Assembly (NCBI GenBank): GCA_051745535.1
Contig: JBNJED010000026.1
Coordinates: 1-14,899, forward strand
Length of the DNA: 14,899 bases
Reading direction: 5' to 3'
Origin: Thiohalospira sp051745535
GTDB lineage: Bacteria; Pseudomonadota; Gammaproteobacteria; Thiohalospirales; Thiohalospiraceae
Positions 7,367 through 14,899 of the stretch are shown here, piece by piece; position 1 is the stretch's first letter, and each line of letters opens with the position of its first letter. The notes beneath the pieces are model-generated. The model had not been told where the DNA came from. It searched no databases and was given only the letters and a program-made list of their open reading frames with translations. A program made the position numbers and the translations under genes.

Positions 7367-7371
7367 TTCCT
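7367..7371 (-). promoter_or_regulatory. Shine-Dalgarno overlapping the cyaA stop codon
   Basis: AGGAA on the minus strand shares bases with the TAG of cyaA (7370-7372). Its spacing selects ATG 7358 as the methyltransferase start and suggests that ribosomes ending on cyaA can reinitiate. Confidence 0.55.
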
Positions 7372-10186
7372 ATTGCTCCAGCGCCTGGTTGAGCAGGCTC
7401 TCCAGGCGCTGTTTGTAGAAGAGGTAGTGGACCGTCTGGAGCCGTTCCGGGGGCTCGCCGACGATGGCCGGCGCCAGGTCCAGGTCGGTGAGGTAGACCG
7501 GGTAGTCGCCGCCGCTGCGGCGCAGCCGCCGGACGCACTCGGCCACCACGGTGAAAAGGTTGCGGCCGTGGTCGCGGCTGGAGAGCTCCTCGTCATTGCA
7601 GTAGACGGAGAAGACCGTCTTCCCTCCCTCCACCTGCTCCACGATGGCCTGCAGGTCCAGGTAGCTGCGCGCCCCGTCGCCGACGGCCTCCCGGGAGACC
7701 AGCTTCACCTCGCCGTTCTCGCCGGCGGCCAGACGGTAGAAGGCCACCGTCCACTCGCCGTCGGCCGGGTCGGCCGTGCCGCGCAGCTGGGTCAGCCGCC
7801 GGGAGACCGACTGCAGGAATCGCCCCAGGTGGCTGATGAGCGCCTCGGCGGTATGGAAGGCCAGGGTCTGCTGGAAGAGGGAGCCGCGCTCGTCCAGGAC
7901 CCAGAGATCGGCCTTCTCGCCCCGGGCGCGGTAGAAGACCTGGACCACGCCGGGCCGGTTCTCCCGCGCCAGCGCCGCCAGCGGCGAACGCGGCAGCGCC
8001 TTCGGGTCCACATGCAGCGGCGAGAAGGCCGGCCGCGCCCGGCCCAGGTACTTCATCAGTGTGGCGCGCTCGGAGGTGCTCTCCTCCCGCACCTCGCCGT
8101 CGGCGCCACGCTCCACCAGGTAGAAGCGGCCGCCGGCGCGGAAGAGCAGTCGCCCCGGCCCCTCACGCTCCAGGCAGAGGGGGCGGATCGCCGCCAGCAG
8201 CTCCCCCAGCCGCTGGCTGATGGCCACCGCCTGGTCCGACTCGAAGGCGTCGGCCGCCAGCTGGTCGGGGACGGCGCCGCCGTGGCGGGCCAGCTCCGCC
8301 AGCGCCCGGGCCACCGCCGCCGGCCCCCGGAAGGGGTGGCAGAAGGCCTCGCCCCAGGTATTCACCAGCACCAGGTCCACGGTAGCGGCCAGGTTGGCGT
8401 GGGTCCCGCCATACTCCAGGGGATCCCCGCCCCCCTGGCCGCGGGCGGCGGCATTGATCCGCTCCGGGTCGGCGCCGACATTGACCATGAGCAGGGCGAT
8501 GCGCACCCCGGCCGGACGGGCCAGCTCGTCCACGTCCCCCTCGGTGGGAGGGGCGGGGAAGTCGGCCGCCAGCCGGCGCAGGGCCCGGGCCGTCTCCTCG
8601 GCGCGCCACTGGTAGCCGCCGCGGTAGAGGATGAGGTGGGTCGCCGACGGGTCGAGGACCCCGTTGAAGTAGCCCCAGGCCAGCAGCTCCACCAGGGAGC
8701 GGCCGCGCTTCATCGGCGTCGCCCCGCGCAGCTGGTCCGGCGGCACCGAGTCGCGGAAGAGCAGCCAGCGCTCGTTGCCATCGCGGTCGGTGACCTGGTG
8801 CAGCGTCACCCGCGCCTCGTGGACGTCGCCGGCGAAGCGGCCCAGCAGCTCCACCTTGCCCGCCTTGCGCTCGAAGGCGGTAAAGAGCCGCCGCCCCAGG
8901 ATGTGCAGGTCGCGCTTGCTGATCCGGGCATCCGCCCCGTGCTCCCGGGCGAAGCCGGAGAGGACCTGGTAGCTGCGGGTGAGCATCTCCACCACGCCCC
9001 GGCGCTGTTCGGCCACCTCCTCGATCCCCCAGTTCGACCAGGCGTCCAGGGTCTTCAGGTGGCCGAGCTCCCAGCCCCACTCGCGGGTCAGCGCCTGCAG
9101 GGTCTCGCGCCGCCACGGCTGGCGTTCGTGGGCCGCCCCCGGCGCCGCCGACAGCGCCTCGCCCAGCTTGAAGTAGAGCGCCTGGCGCGCCATCTCCAGG
9201 CGAGAATCGGCCCCGGCGGCGCGCAGGTAGGCCTCCACCCGGCGATAGAGGACCAGGTAGGGGTCCAGGGCGAGGACATCGTCCTCCCCGGCCTGGACCC
9301 GGCCCTTGTACTCCACGGCGAGCAGGGGGACCTCGGGGTAGTCGGCGGCGTAGTTCTCCATGAGCAGGAGCTTGAGCGCCGACTTGAAGGGCGAGCCCAG
9401 CCCCTTGGTGAGCTGCCAGACCCCGCCGCCGAACAGTTCCTCCGCCGGGACCCGCTCCAGGCCGCCGAGGTCGATGACCGATTCGGGGTCCACGAAACGT
9501 CGTCGCAGGATGGCGTCCACCACCGCCGGGTACTCCGGCTCCCGGTCCGCCGGCACCAGCCACCAGGCCGGATAGCGCCCGGCCAGCCACAGCCCGGTGC
9601 GGTAGAACTCCTCCAGCAGCAGCAGGTGCTGGGCGGTGCCGGCGCTCTCCTTGGAGAGCTGCTCCACCGTCCCGGCGCGGAAGGCCTCCGGGTTCACGAA
9701 GAAGATGTGGACCTCCAACCCCAGGGAGTCCCCCCAGGCCTCCACCCCGTCGGCCTTGGCGCGGAGCTGCGCGAGCGCCTCCTCGTCCAGCTCGGGGTCG
9801 TGGCAGAGCCAGATGTCGAAGTCGCTCTTGTGGGTGAAGGCGATGGTTCCCGCCGAGCCCATGAGGAAGAGCGCCTGGATGGCCGGCGCACCCACGGGGC
9901 GGCGATACTGGAAGCTCCGGGCCTGGCGGCGCGCCGCCTCCTGGGCCGCCTGATCCGGCTGGTAGCCAGCGACGCCGGCCGGGGCGCGGTTGGAGGCGTA
10001 GCCGGGCAGGGAGGGGTGGTTGACGTCGAACAGCAGCGGCAGCAGGTGGATGAAGTCCTGCTGCCGCTCGCCCAGGGCCTCCAGGATCTGCGCCCGCCGC
10101 CGGCCGTGGAGGGCGAGGAAGCGGTCGCGCACGCCCTCGGGGTCCAGGGTGTCGCGGTCCAGGGTCAGGGGTTCGTCGTCGGCCAT
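7370..10186 (-). CDS. cyaA: Class I adenylate cyclase
   Basis: Converts ATP to cAMP, the ligand of CRP/Vfr-type regulators, in the cytoplasm. At 938 aa it is longer than E. coli CyaA and close to the length of Pseudomonas CyaA. The catalytic nucleotidyltransferase-like half contains MGSAGT (109-114) and KSDFDIWLCH (120-129); S111 of the GS motif and the metal aspartates D122 and D124 align with the class I signature GS...SDxDxW. The C-terminal part, with VYCNDEELS and a YPVYLTDLDL segment, matches the regulatory tail of the family. The start at ATG 10186 has an SD GGAGG (10191-10195 on the minus strand) 4 bp upstream. It heads a three-gene operon with the DUF938 methyltransferase and a small membrane protein. 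The class is largely confined to gammaproteobacteria. No CRP-like TGTGA-N6-TCACA box is visible upstream. Confidence 0.96.
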   Translation of the reverse strand: MADDEPLTLDRDTLDPEGVRDRFLALHGRRRAQILEALGERQQDFIHLLPLLFDVNHPSLPGYASNRAPAGVAGYQPDQAAQEAARRQARSFQYRRPVGAPAIQALFLMGSAGTIAFTHKSDFDIWLCHDPELDEEALAQLRAKADGVEAWGDSLGLEVHIFFVNPEAFRAGTVEQLSKESAGTAQHLLLLEEFYRTGLWLAGRYPAWWLVPADREPEYPAVVDAILRRRFVDPESVIDLGGLERVPAEELFGGGVWQLTKGLGSPFKSALKLLLMENYAADYPEVPLLAVEYKGRVQAGEDDVLALDPYLVLYRRVEAYLRAAGADSRLEMARQALYFKLGEALSAAPGAAHERQPWRRETLQALTREWGWELGHLKTLDAWSNWGIEEVAEQRRGVVEMLTRSYQVLSGFAREHGADARISKRDLHILGRRLFTAFERKAGKVELLGRFAGDVHEARVTLHQVTDRDGNERWLLFRDSVPPDQLRGATPMKRGRSLVELLAWGYFNGVLDPSATHLILYRGGYQWRAEETARALRRLAADFPAPPTEGDVDELARPAGVRIALLMVNVGADPERINAAARGQGGGDPLEYGGTHANLAATVDLVLVNTWGEAFCHPFRGPAAVARALAELARHGGAVPDQLAADAFESDQAVAISQRLGELLAAIRPLCLEREGPGRLLFRAGGRFYLVERGADGEVREESTSERATLMKYLGRARPAFSPLHVDPKALPRSPLAALARENRPGVVQVFYRARGEKADLWVLDERGSLFQQTLAFHTAEALISHLGRFLQSVSRRLTQLRGTADPADGEWTVAFYRLAAGENGEVKLVSREAVGDGARSYLDLQAIVEQVEGGKTVFSVYCNDEELSSRDHGRNLFTVVAECVRRLRRSGGDYPVYLTDLDLAPAIVGEPPERLQTVHYLFYKQRLESLLNQALEQ

Positions 10187-10212
10187 GGTGCCTCCGGCTG
10201 TGCGGCCTCCCC

Positions 10213-10218
10213 ATGATA
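10213..10218 (-). promoter_or_regulatory. Candidate -10 element for cyaA
   Basis: On the minus strand this reads TATCAT, five of six matches to TATAAT, placed 27 bp before ATG 10186. No convincing -35 is seen 16-18 bp upstream, so activation by a bound protein or a non-canonical promoter would be needed. The element overlaps the left arm of the inverted repeat at 10215-10245. Confidence 0.35.
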
Positions 10219-10245
10219 GGGCAAAATCGTTTCCACGGCCCTATC
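10215..10245. repeat. Perfect 8-bp inverted repeat in the divergent intergenic region
   Basis: GATAGGGC (10215-10222) and GCCCTATC (10238-10245) are exact reverse complements separated by 15 bp. The dyad lies in the 160-bp gap between cyaA and the plus-strand PAS/GGDEF gene. Its geometry suits a dimeric DNA-binding protein contacting two helical turns, and each arm carries a TATC motif pointing outward, toward the gene on its side. The rest of the gap (10246-10346) shows only a possible -10 TATGGT (10273-10278) without a matching -35, and the SD AGGGAGA (10335-10341) of the next gene. Confidence 0.5.
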
Positions 10246-10346
10246 TCCCGGGCACGCCCAGGCCATTCCGGCTATGGTAAGGGATCAGGGCATGTAGCGG
10301 CGCGGCAGGGAGTCGCGCCCCCGTTCCGATTCGCAGGGAGACGACC

Positions 10347-11132
10347 ATGGCAGAGACCCCCACCCCCTGGCCCCGGTGGCTGGATGCCGCCCCCCTCGGC
10401 CTGCTGGCCGTGGGACCGGACGGCCGTATCCAGGCCGCCAACTCCACGCTGCTGGGCCTGCTGGGCACCCCGGCGGAGGCCCTGGTGGGTCGCCACCGGG
10501 AGGAGCTGCCGCCCCCCGAACGCCACCTCCTGGACGGGGCCGGCGCCACCGTCCCGCTCCCCGCCACCGGCCAGCGCCCCCAGCGCTGGCTGCGCAGCCG
10601 GACGGAGCAGACGGGGGAGACGACCATTCTCCTCGTCGAGAACCTCACCCGGGTGGAGGAGCTCACCGCCGAGCGCGACCGTCTGGCCGCCGAGTTCGAA
10701 CACGGCGTCAACGCCGATCGCGCCACCGGCCTGCTCAACCGCGCCGGCCTGCTCATGCGCCTGGAACCGCAACTGGCCCGCTGCCGCCGCTACGGCACCC
10801 GGCTGGCGGTGGTGAAGATCACCGTCTCCCTGCCCGGGGAGGCGAGCCCGGCACCGATGGTGGCGCGGGTCATCCACGACCAGCTCCGCTGGGCGGACAT
10901 GGCCGCCCACCTGGAGACGGATAGCTTCCTCATCGCCCTGCCGGAGACCGACGCCACGGGCGCCGGCGAGATGCTGCAGCGCCTGGCCGGCCGGCTCGCC
11001 CTGGATCTGGGGACCGTCCCCCTGGTCGCCCACGGCGTTACCGAGTGGCACCACGGCGATGATACCGCCGGGCTGCTGCGCCGGGCCGACGCCGCCCTGG
11101 CCGAGGGACGGCTGGAGTCCACCGCGGAGTAA
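10347..11132 (+). CDS. PAS protein with degenerate GGDEF but intact I-site (probable c-di-GMP receptor)
   Basis: A 261-aa cytoplasmic protein starting at ATG 10347, with an SD AGGGAGA 5 bp upstream. A PAS-like domain (about 11-100, with GLLAVGPDGRIQAANS) leads through a short coiled coil (103-120) to a GGDEF-fold domain (about 124-255). The fold is clear from D124-ATGLLNR, the FLIALPET strand after the active-site loop, and the HGV...GDD...LLRRADAAL end. The catalytic signature, however, is ETDSF (190-194) instead of GGDEF, and the two metal aspartates are replaced by K157 and T159, so cyclase activity is not expected. The I-site RxxD is retained as RWAD (181-184), exactly five residues upstream of the lost motif. 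By analogy with other degenerate GGDEF receptors it may bind c-di-GMP; this is inference. The stop overlaps the helicase start by one base (TAATG), which indicates translational coupling. Confidence 0.85.
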   Translation: MAETPTPWPRWLDAAPLGLLAVGPDGRIQAANSTLLGLLGTPAEALVGRHREELPPPERHLLDGAGATVPLPATGQRPQRWLRSRTEQTGETTILLVENLTRVEELTAERDRLAAEFEHGVNADRATGLLNRAGLLMRLEPQLARCRRYGTRLAVVKITVSLPGEASPAPMVARVIHDQLRWADMAAHLETDSFLIALPETDATGAGEMLQRLAGRLALDLGTVPLVAHGVTEWHHGDDTAGLLRRADAALAEGRLESTAE

Positions 11133-14100
11133 TGCCGGCCGGGGGACCGACAGCCGACCCGCTGGCGCCCTTCAACGCCACCACCGCCGCCTGGTTCCGG
11201 GCGGCCTTCGGGTCCCCCACCCCGGTCCAGGCGCGGGGCTGGCCGGCCATCGGCGCCGGCGAGCACGCCCTGCTGGTGGCCCCCACCGGCAGCGGCAAGA
11301 CCCTGGCCGCCTTCCTCGCCGCCATCGACCGGATCAGCCACGCCCCCGCCGCCGAGGCCGGGGTGCGCGCCCTCTACATCTCGCCGCTGAAGGCGCTGGT
11401 CCACGACGTGGAGCGCAACCTGCGCAACCCCGTCAGCGGCATCGCCCGCACGGCGGAGGCGCGCGGGGAGACCGCCACCCCGCCCACGGTGGGGATCCGT
11501 ACCGGCGACACCCCCCAGGCCGAGCGCGAGCGCCAGCGCCGCCGCCCGCCGGAGATCCTGGTCACCACGCCGGAGTCGCTCTTCCTCATCCTGGGCAGCC
11601 GCGCCGCCGCCAACCTCGCCACGGTGGAGACCATCATCGTCGACGAGGTCCACGCCCTGGCCGGGACCAAGCGCGGCGCCCACCTGGCCCTCTCCCTGGA
11701 GCGGGTGGCCGCCCTGGCCCACGGCGACCCCCAGCGCATCGGCCTCTCCGCCACCGTGAATCCGCCGGAGACCGCCGCCCGCTTCCTGGCCGGCGACCGG
11801 CCGGTGACCACCGTGGACGCCTCGGAGCCGCCCCACATCCGGCTCACCGTGAGCGTGCCGGTGCCGGACATGGAGAACCCGCCGCCCCCGCCGGCGCCGG
11901 ACCCCGATGCCGGCGGCCCCATCCTGGGCGAGGCCCACCGGCGCGCCGCCGGCCCCTCGCCGGGGGAGCAGGGGATCTGGCAGGCCCTCTACCCCCGCCT
12001 GGTCACCCTGGTGCGCGAGCACACCGCCACCATCATCTTCGTCAACAGCCGGGGTCTGTGCGAGCGGCTGGCCCAGCGCCTCAACGAGCAGGCGGAGGCG
12101 ACCGGCGACGAGCCTCTGGTCCGCGCCCACCACGGCAGCCTGGACCACGACCGCCGGGCCGGGGTGGAGGAGGCCCTCAAGGCCGGGACCCTGCGCGGGA
12201 TCGTCGCCACCTCCAGCCTGGAGCTGGGCATCGACATGGGGGCGGTGGACCAGGTGGTGATGGTGGAATCCCCGGGCACCGTGGCCAGCGGCCTCCAGCG
12301 CGTGGGCCGTGCCGGCCACGGCGTGGGCGAGGCCAGCCACGGCACCATCCTCCCCAAGCACCGCGGCGACCTCCTCCACGCCGGCGTGGTGGCCGAGCGC
12401 ATGCTCGCCGGTGCCATCGAGACGGTCCGCATCCCCGAGAATCCGCTGGACGTCCTGGCCCAGCAGGTGGTGGCCGTGGCCGCCGCCGGTGATACCCGCC
12501 GCGCCGACCTGCTGGCCCTGGCCCGGCGCGCCGCCCCCTACCGCCGGCTGCCCGAGGCGGCGCTGGACGGGGTGCTGGAGATGCTCTCCGGCGGCTACCC
12601 CTCCTCCACCCTGGCCGATCTGCGCCCCCTGCTGGCCTGGGACCGCACCGCCGATGCCGTCACCGCCCGCCGGGGCGCGGCCATGCGGGTGCGCCTCAAC
12701 GGCGGCACCATCCCCGACCGCGGCGCCTACCCGGTCCACATCGCCCCGGATGGCCCCCGCGTGGGGGAGCTGGACGAGGAGATGGTCCACGAGACCCGGG
12801 CCGGCGAGAACATCGCCCTGGGGGCGAGCACCTGGCGGGTGGCCGAGGTCACCCGGGACCGGGTGCTGGTCACCCCGGCCCCCGGCGAGCCGGGCAAACT
12901 CCCCTTCTGGCGCGGCGACGGCCCCGGCCGCCCGGTGGAGCTGGGCCGCGCCCTGGGCGCCTTCACCCGGGAGCTGGCCGCCGCGGACGACATCGCCGCC
13001 GCGGTGAGCGAGCGCGTACCCACCGACGAGGGGGCGGCCACCAACCTCGCCGCCTACCTGCGCGAGCAGGTCGAGGCCACCGGCGACGTCCCCTCGGATC
13101 GGACCATCGTGGTGGAGCGCTTCCGCGACGAACTCGGCGACTGGCGCATCGCCGTCCTCTCCCCCTTCGGCGCGCGGATCCACGCCCCCTGGGCGCTGGC
13201 CCTGCGCCAGCGGCTGGCCGACTACACCGGCGCCGAGACCCAGATCCTCCATACCGACGACGGCATCACCCTGCGCCTGGCCGACGGCGACGAACTGCCG
13301 CCGGTGGCGGCGCTCTTCCCGGAGCCGGAGACGGTGGAGGAGCAGGTCACCGAGGTCCTGGCCGATACCAGCCTGTTCGCCGCGCTCTTTCGCGAGAACG
13401 CCGGGCGCAGCCTGCTCATCCCGCGCCGGGGCGGGAAGAGCCGCACCCCGCTGTGGCAGCAGCGGCTCAAGGCCCAGAGCCTGCTGGCCGAGGTCCGCCG
13501 CTACCCCGCCTTCCCCCTGGTGCTGGAGACCTACCGCCAGGCCCTGGCCGACCACTTCGACCTGGCCGGCCTCACCGAGGTGCTCGCCCACGTGCGCGAC
13601 CGCCGCATCCGGGTGCGCAACGCCGAGACCGACCACCCCTCGCCCTTCGCCCGCTCCCTGGTCTTCGCCTTCGTCGCCGCCTTCCTCTACGAGGAGGACA
13701 CCCCCCTGGCCGAGCGCCGCGCCCAGGCGCTCACCCTGGATCGCGGCCTGCTGGCCGAGCTGGTGGGCCAGGCGGAGCTACGCGACCTCCTGGACGCCGA
13801 CGCCGTGGCCGCCGTGGAGGCGCGCCTGGCCCACACCGACCCCGACCACCGCGCCCGGGACGCCGACGAGCTCCACGACCTGCTACGCCGCCTGGGCGAC
13901 CTCGCCGAGGCCGAGGCCGCCGAGCGCGCCACGGGGGAGGCCGCCGCCTGGCTGGCCGACCTCCAGCGCCAGCGCCGCGCCCACCCCGCCACCATCGCCG
14001 GCGAACCGCGCTGGCTCGCCACTGCCGACGCCGGCCTCTACCGCGACGCCCTGGGCGTGCCGGCCCCCAGCGGCCTGCCGGAGTCGGCCCTGGCCCCGGT

Positions 14101-14899
14101 GGAGCGCCCCCTGGAGCGGCTGCTGGCCCGCTACGCCCGCCACCACGGCCCCTTCACCACCGCCGAAGTGGCCACTCGCTACGGCCTAACCGCCGGCCAG
14201 GTGGAGCCCGTCCTCCAGGGGCTCGCCGGGGCGGGGCAGCTGCTCCACGGCGCCATCCGCCCCGCCGGCAGCGGCGAGGAGTGGGTGGATACGGAGGTCC
14301 TGCGCCGGCTCAAGCGCGAGAGCGTGGGCCGCCTGCGCCAGGAGGCGGCGGCGGTGGACGGGGCGACCCTGGCCGCCTTCCTCCCCGGCTGGCAGGGCGT
14401 GGGCGAGGCCGGGACGCTGGAGGAGGCCATCGCCACCCTGGAGGGGATCGCGCTGCCCTGGAGCCTGTGGACCACCGCCATCCTCCCCGCCCGGGTGCGC
14501 GGCTTCTCCCTGGACGAGCTGGAACGGCTCACCGCCGGCGGCGAGGTGGTCTGGGTGGGGGGCGGCAGCCTGGGGGCCAGCGATGGCCGGGTGCGGCTGC
14601 TCTTCCGGGAGAACGCCGCCCGGCTGCTGGAGCCGGAGGAGGCCGCCGGCGACCCGGAGGACTCGGAAGAACCGGTGGCCGCCGCCCTGCTGGCCGAGCT
14701 GGACCGGCGCGGGGCGGTCTTCTACACGGACCTGGAGACCGCCGTGGCCCGGCGGCTGGGGGACGTGGATCCGGCGGCCTTCCGCACCGCCCTCTGGGAT
14801 CTGGTCTGGGCCGGCCGGATCACCAACGACACCCTGGCCCCGCTGCGCGGGCTGGGCGGGCGCGGTCGCAGGCGCAGCCACCGCACCGCCGGCGGCCGC
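11132..14899 (+). CDS. lhr: Lhr-family large DEVH-box helicase (3' partial)
   Basis: A giant superfamily 2 helicase, 1256 residues visible, with the frame open at the right edge; full-length bacterial Lhr proteins are about 1400-1550 aa. Motifs in order: Walker A APTGSGKT (50-57), Lhr-type SPLKAL after it, TTPESL, Walker B DEVH (171-174), SAT (206-208), a proline-rich linker between the RecA domains, TSSLELGID (360-368) and QRVGRAGH (389-396), followed by the Lhr-specific winged-helix and C-terminal regions with the typical WAGRITNDT segment near the edge. Characterised Lhr enzymes are 3'-5' translocases that unwind RNA:DNA and DNA duplexes and are linked to DNA repair (established knowledge). 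The start at ATG 11132 overlaps the previous stop; the SD is poorly spaced (GGAG 2 bp away), which fits coupling. The frame shows no internal stop. The usual Lhr neighbours (ligase, nuclease, phosphoesterase) are not visible here, though the downstream side is cut off. Confidence 0.93.
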   Translation, partial: MPAGGPTADPLAPFNATTAAWFRAAFGSPTPVQARGWPAIGAGEHALLVAPTGSGKTLAAFLAAIDRISHAPAAEAGVRALYISPLKALVHDVERNLRNPVSGIARTAEARGETATPPTVGIRTGDTPQAERERQRRRPPEILVTTPESLFLILGSRAAANLATVETIIVDEVHALAGTKRGAHLALSLERVAALAHGDPQRIGLSATVNPPETAARFLAGDRPVTTVDASEPPHIRLTVSVPVPDMENPPPPPAPDPDAGGPILGEAHRRAAGPSPGEQGIWQALYPRLVTLVREHTATIIFVNSRGLCERLAQRLNEQAEATGDEPLVRAHHGSLDHDRRAGVEEALKAGTLRGIVATSSLELGIDMGAVDQVVMVESPGTVASGLQRVGRAGHGVGEASHGTILPKHRGDLLHAGVVAERMLAGAIETVRIPENPLDVLAQQVVAVAAAGDTRRADLLALARRAAPYRRLPEAALDGVLEMLSGGYPSSTLADLRPLLAWDRTADAVTARRGAAMRVRLNGGTIPDRGAYPVHIAPDGPRVGELDEEMVHETRAGENIALGASTWRVAEVTRDRVLVTPAPGEPGKLPFWRGDGPGRPVELGRALGAFTRELAAADDIAAAVSERVPTDEGAATNLAAYLREQVEATGDVPSDRTIVVERFRDELGDWRIAVLSPFGARIHAPWALALRQRLADYTGAETQILHTDDGITLRLADGDELPPVAALFPEPETVEEQVTEVLADTSLFAALFRENAGRSLLIPRRGGKSRTPLWQQRLKAQSLLAEVRRYPAFPLVLETYRQALADHFDLAGLTEVLAHVRDRRIRVRNAETDHPSPFARSLVFAFVAAFLYEEDTPLAERRAQALTLDRGLLAELVGQAELRDLLDADAVAAVEARLAHTDPDHRARDADELHDLLRRLGDLAEAEAAERATGEAAAWLADLQRQRRAHPATIAGEPRWLATADAGLYRDALGVPAPSGLPESALAPVERPLERLLARYARHHGPFTTAEVATRYGLTAGQVEPVLQGLAGAGQLLHGAIRPAGSGEEWVDTEVLRRLKRESVGRLRQEAAAVDGATLAAFLPGWQGVGEAGTLEEAIATLEGIALPWSLWTTAILPARVRGFSLDELERLTAGGEVVWVGGGSLGASDGRVRLLFRENAARLLEPEEAAGDPEDSEEPVAAALLAELDRRGAVFYTDLETAVARRLGDVDPAAFRTALWDLVWAGRITNDTLAPLRGLGGRGRRRSHRTAGGR

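Noticed and set aside
7373..10216. A 947-codon plus-strand open frame lying antisense to cyaA
   Set aside because: It mirrors cyaA almost exactly. In very GC-rich genes stop codons are rare in the opposite frame. Its translation is low-complexity (Gly/Gln/Arg/Val-rich) with no domain, while cyaA has clear catalytic motifs.
10187..10346. CRP/cAMP binding site upstream of cyaA
   Set aside because: I looked for TGTGA-N6-TCACA-like half-sites on both strands and found none; the only clear dyad is the unrelated GATAGGGC repeat.
10790..13636. A 948-codon minus-strand open frame opposite the helicase and the PAS/GGDEF gene
   Set aside because: It spans two well-supported plus-strand genes, and its translation is compositional (Gly/Ala/Arg/Val repeats) without recognisable motifs.

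Overview
The window is very GC-rich, densely coded DNA with G or C at most third codon positions. It looks like a chromosomal segment of a gammaproteobacterium. The strongest lineage clue is the class I (enterobacterial/Pseudomonas-type) adenylate cyclase. A high-GC halophilic or sulfur-oxidising relative (Ectothiorhodospiraceae/Chromatiales type) is plausible but is only an inference. I see no rRNA, tRNA, CRISPR array, insertion sequence or phage gene.

Positions 1-5695 (+) hold a signalling block. It begins with a 5'-truncated, multi-PAS soluble histidine kinase. A second PAS histidine kinase follows, joined by a GTGA stop/start overlap, and its catalytic motifs are unusual. A strong GC hairpin spans the second kinase's stop codon. 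After a 92-bp gap come a single-domain response regulator of the cyanobacterial Rcp1 (phytochrome partner) type and, through an ATGA overlap, a REC-PAS-GGDEF diguanylate cyclase with intact active site and I-site. Both kinases carry the H-box variant (HxLQEPxR) typical of kinases paired with Rcp1-like regulators. The block therefore reads as a cytoplasmic phosphorelay that ends in c-di-GMP synthesis.

Positions 5700-6518 (+) carry a monocistronic gene for a predicted outer-membrane beta-barrel protein, with its own extended -10 promoter and a strong Shine-Dalgarno. It converges on a three-gene minus-strand operon (10186 down to 6537): class I adenylate cyclase (cyaA), a DUF938-family SAM-dependent methyltransferase, and a 64-aa two-helix membrane protein.

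A 160-bp divergent intergenic region (10187-10346) contains a perfect 8-bp inverted repeat with a 15-bp spacer and separates cyaA from a plus-strand pair. The first gene of that pair is a PAS protein with a degenerate GGDEF domain that keeps the c-di-GMP I-site (RWAD) but lacks the catalytic motif and both metal aspartates, so it is a likely c-di-GMP receptor. The second, joined through a TAATG overlap, is a giant Lhr-family DEVH-box helicase that runs off the right edge.

The unifying theme is nucleotide second messengers: c-di-GMP synthesis, probable c-di-GMP sensing and cAMP synthesis within 15 kb. The most unusual points are the translational coupling of a probable c-di-GMP receptor to an Lhr helicase, and the tandem kinase pair in which the second member has altered catalytic motifs.
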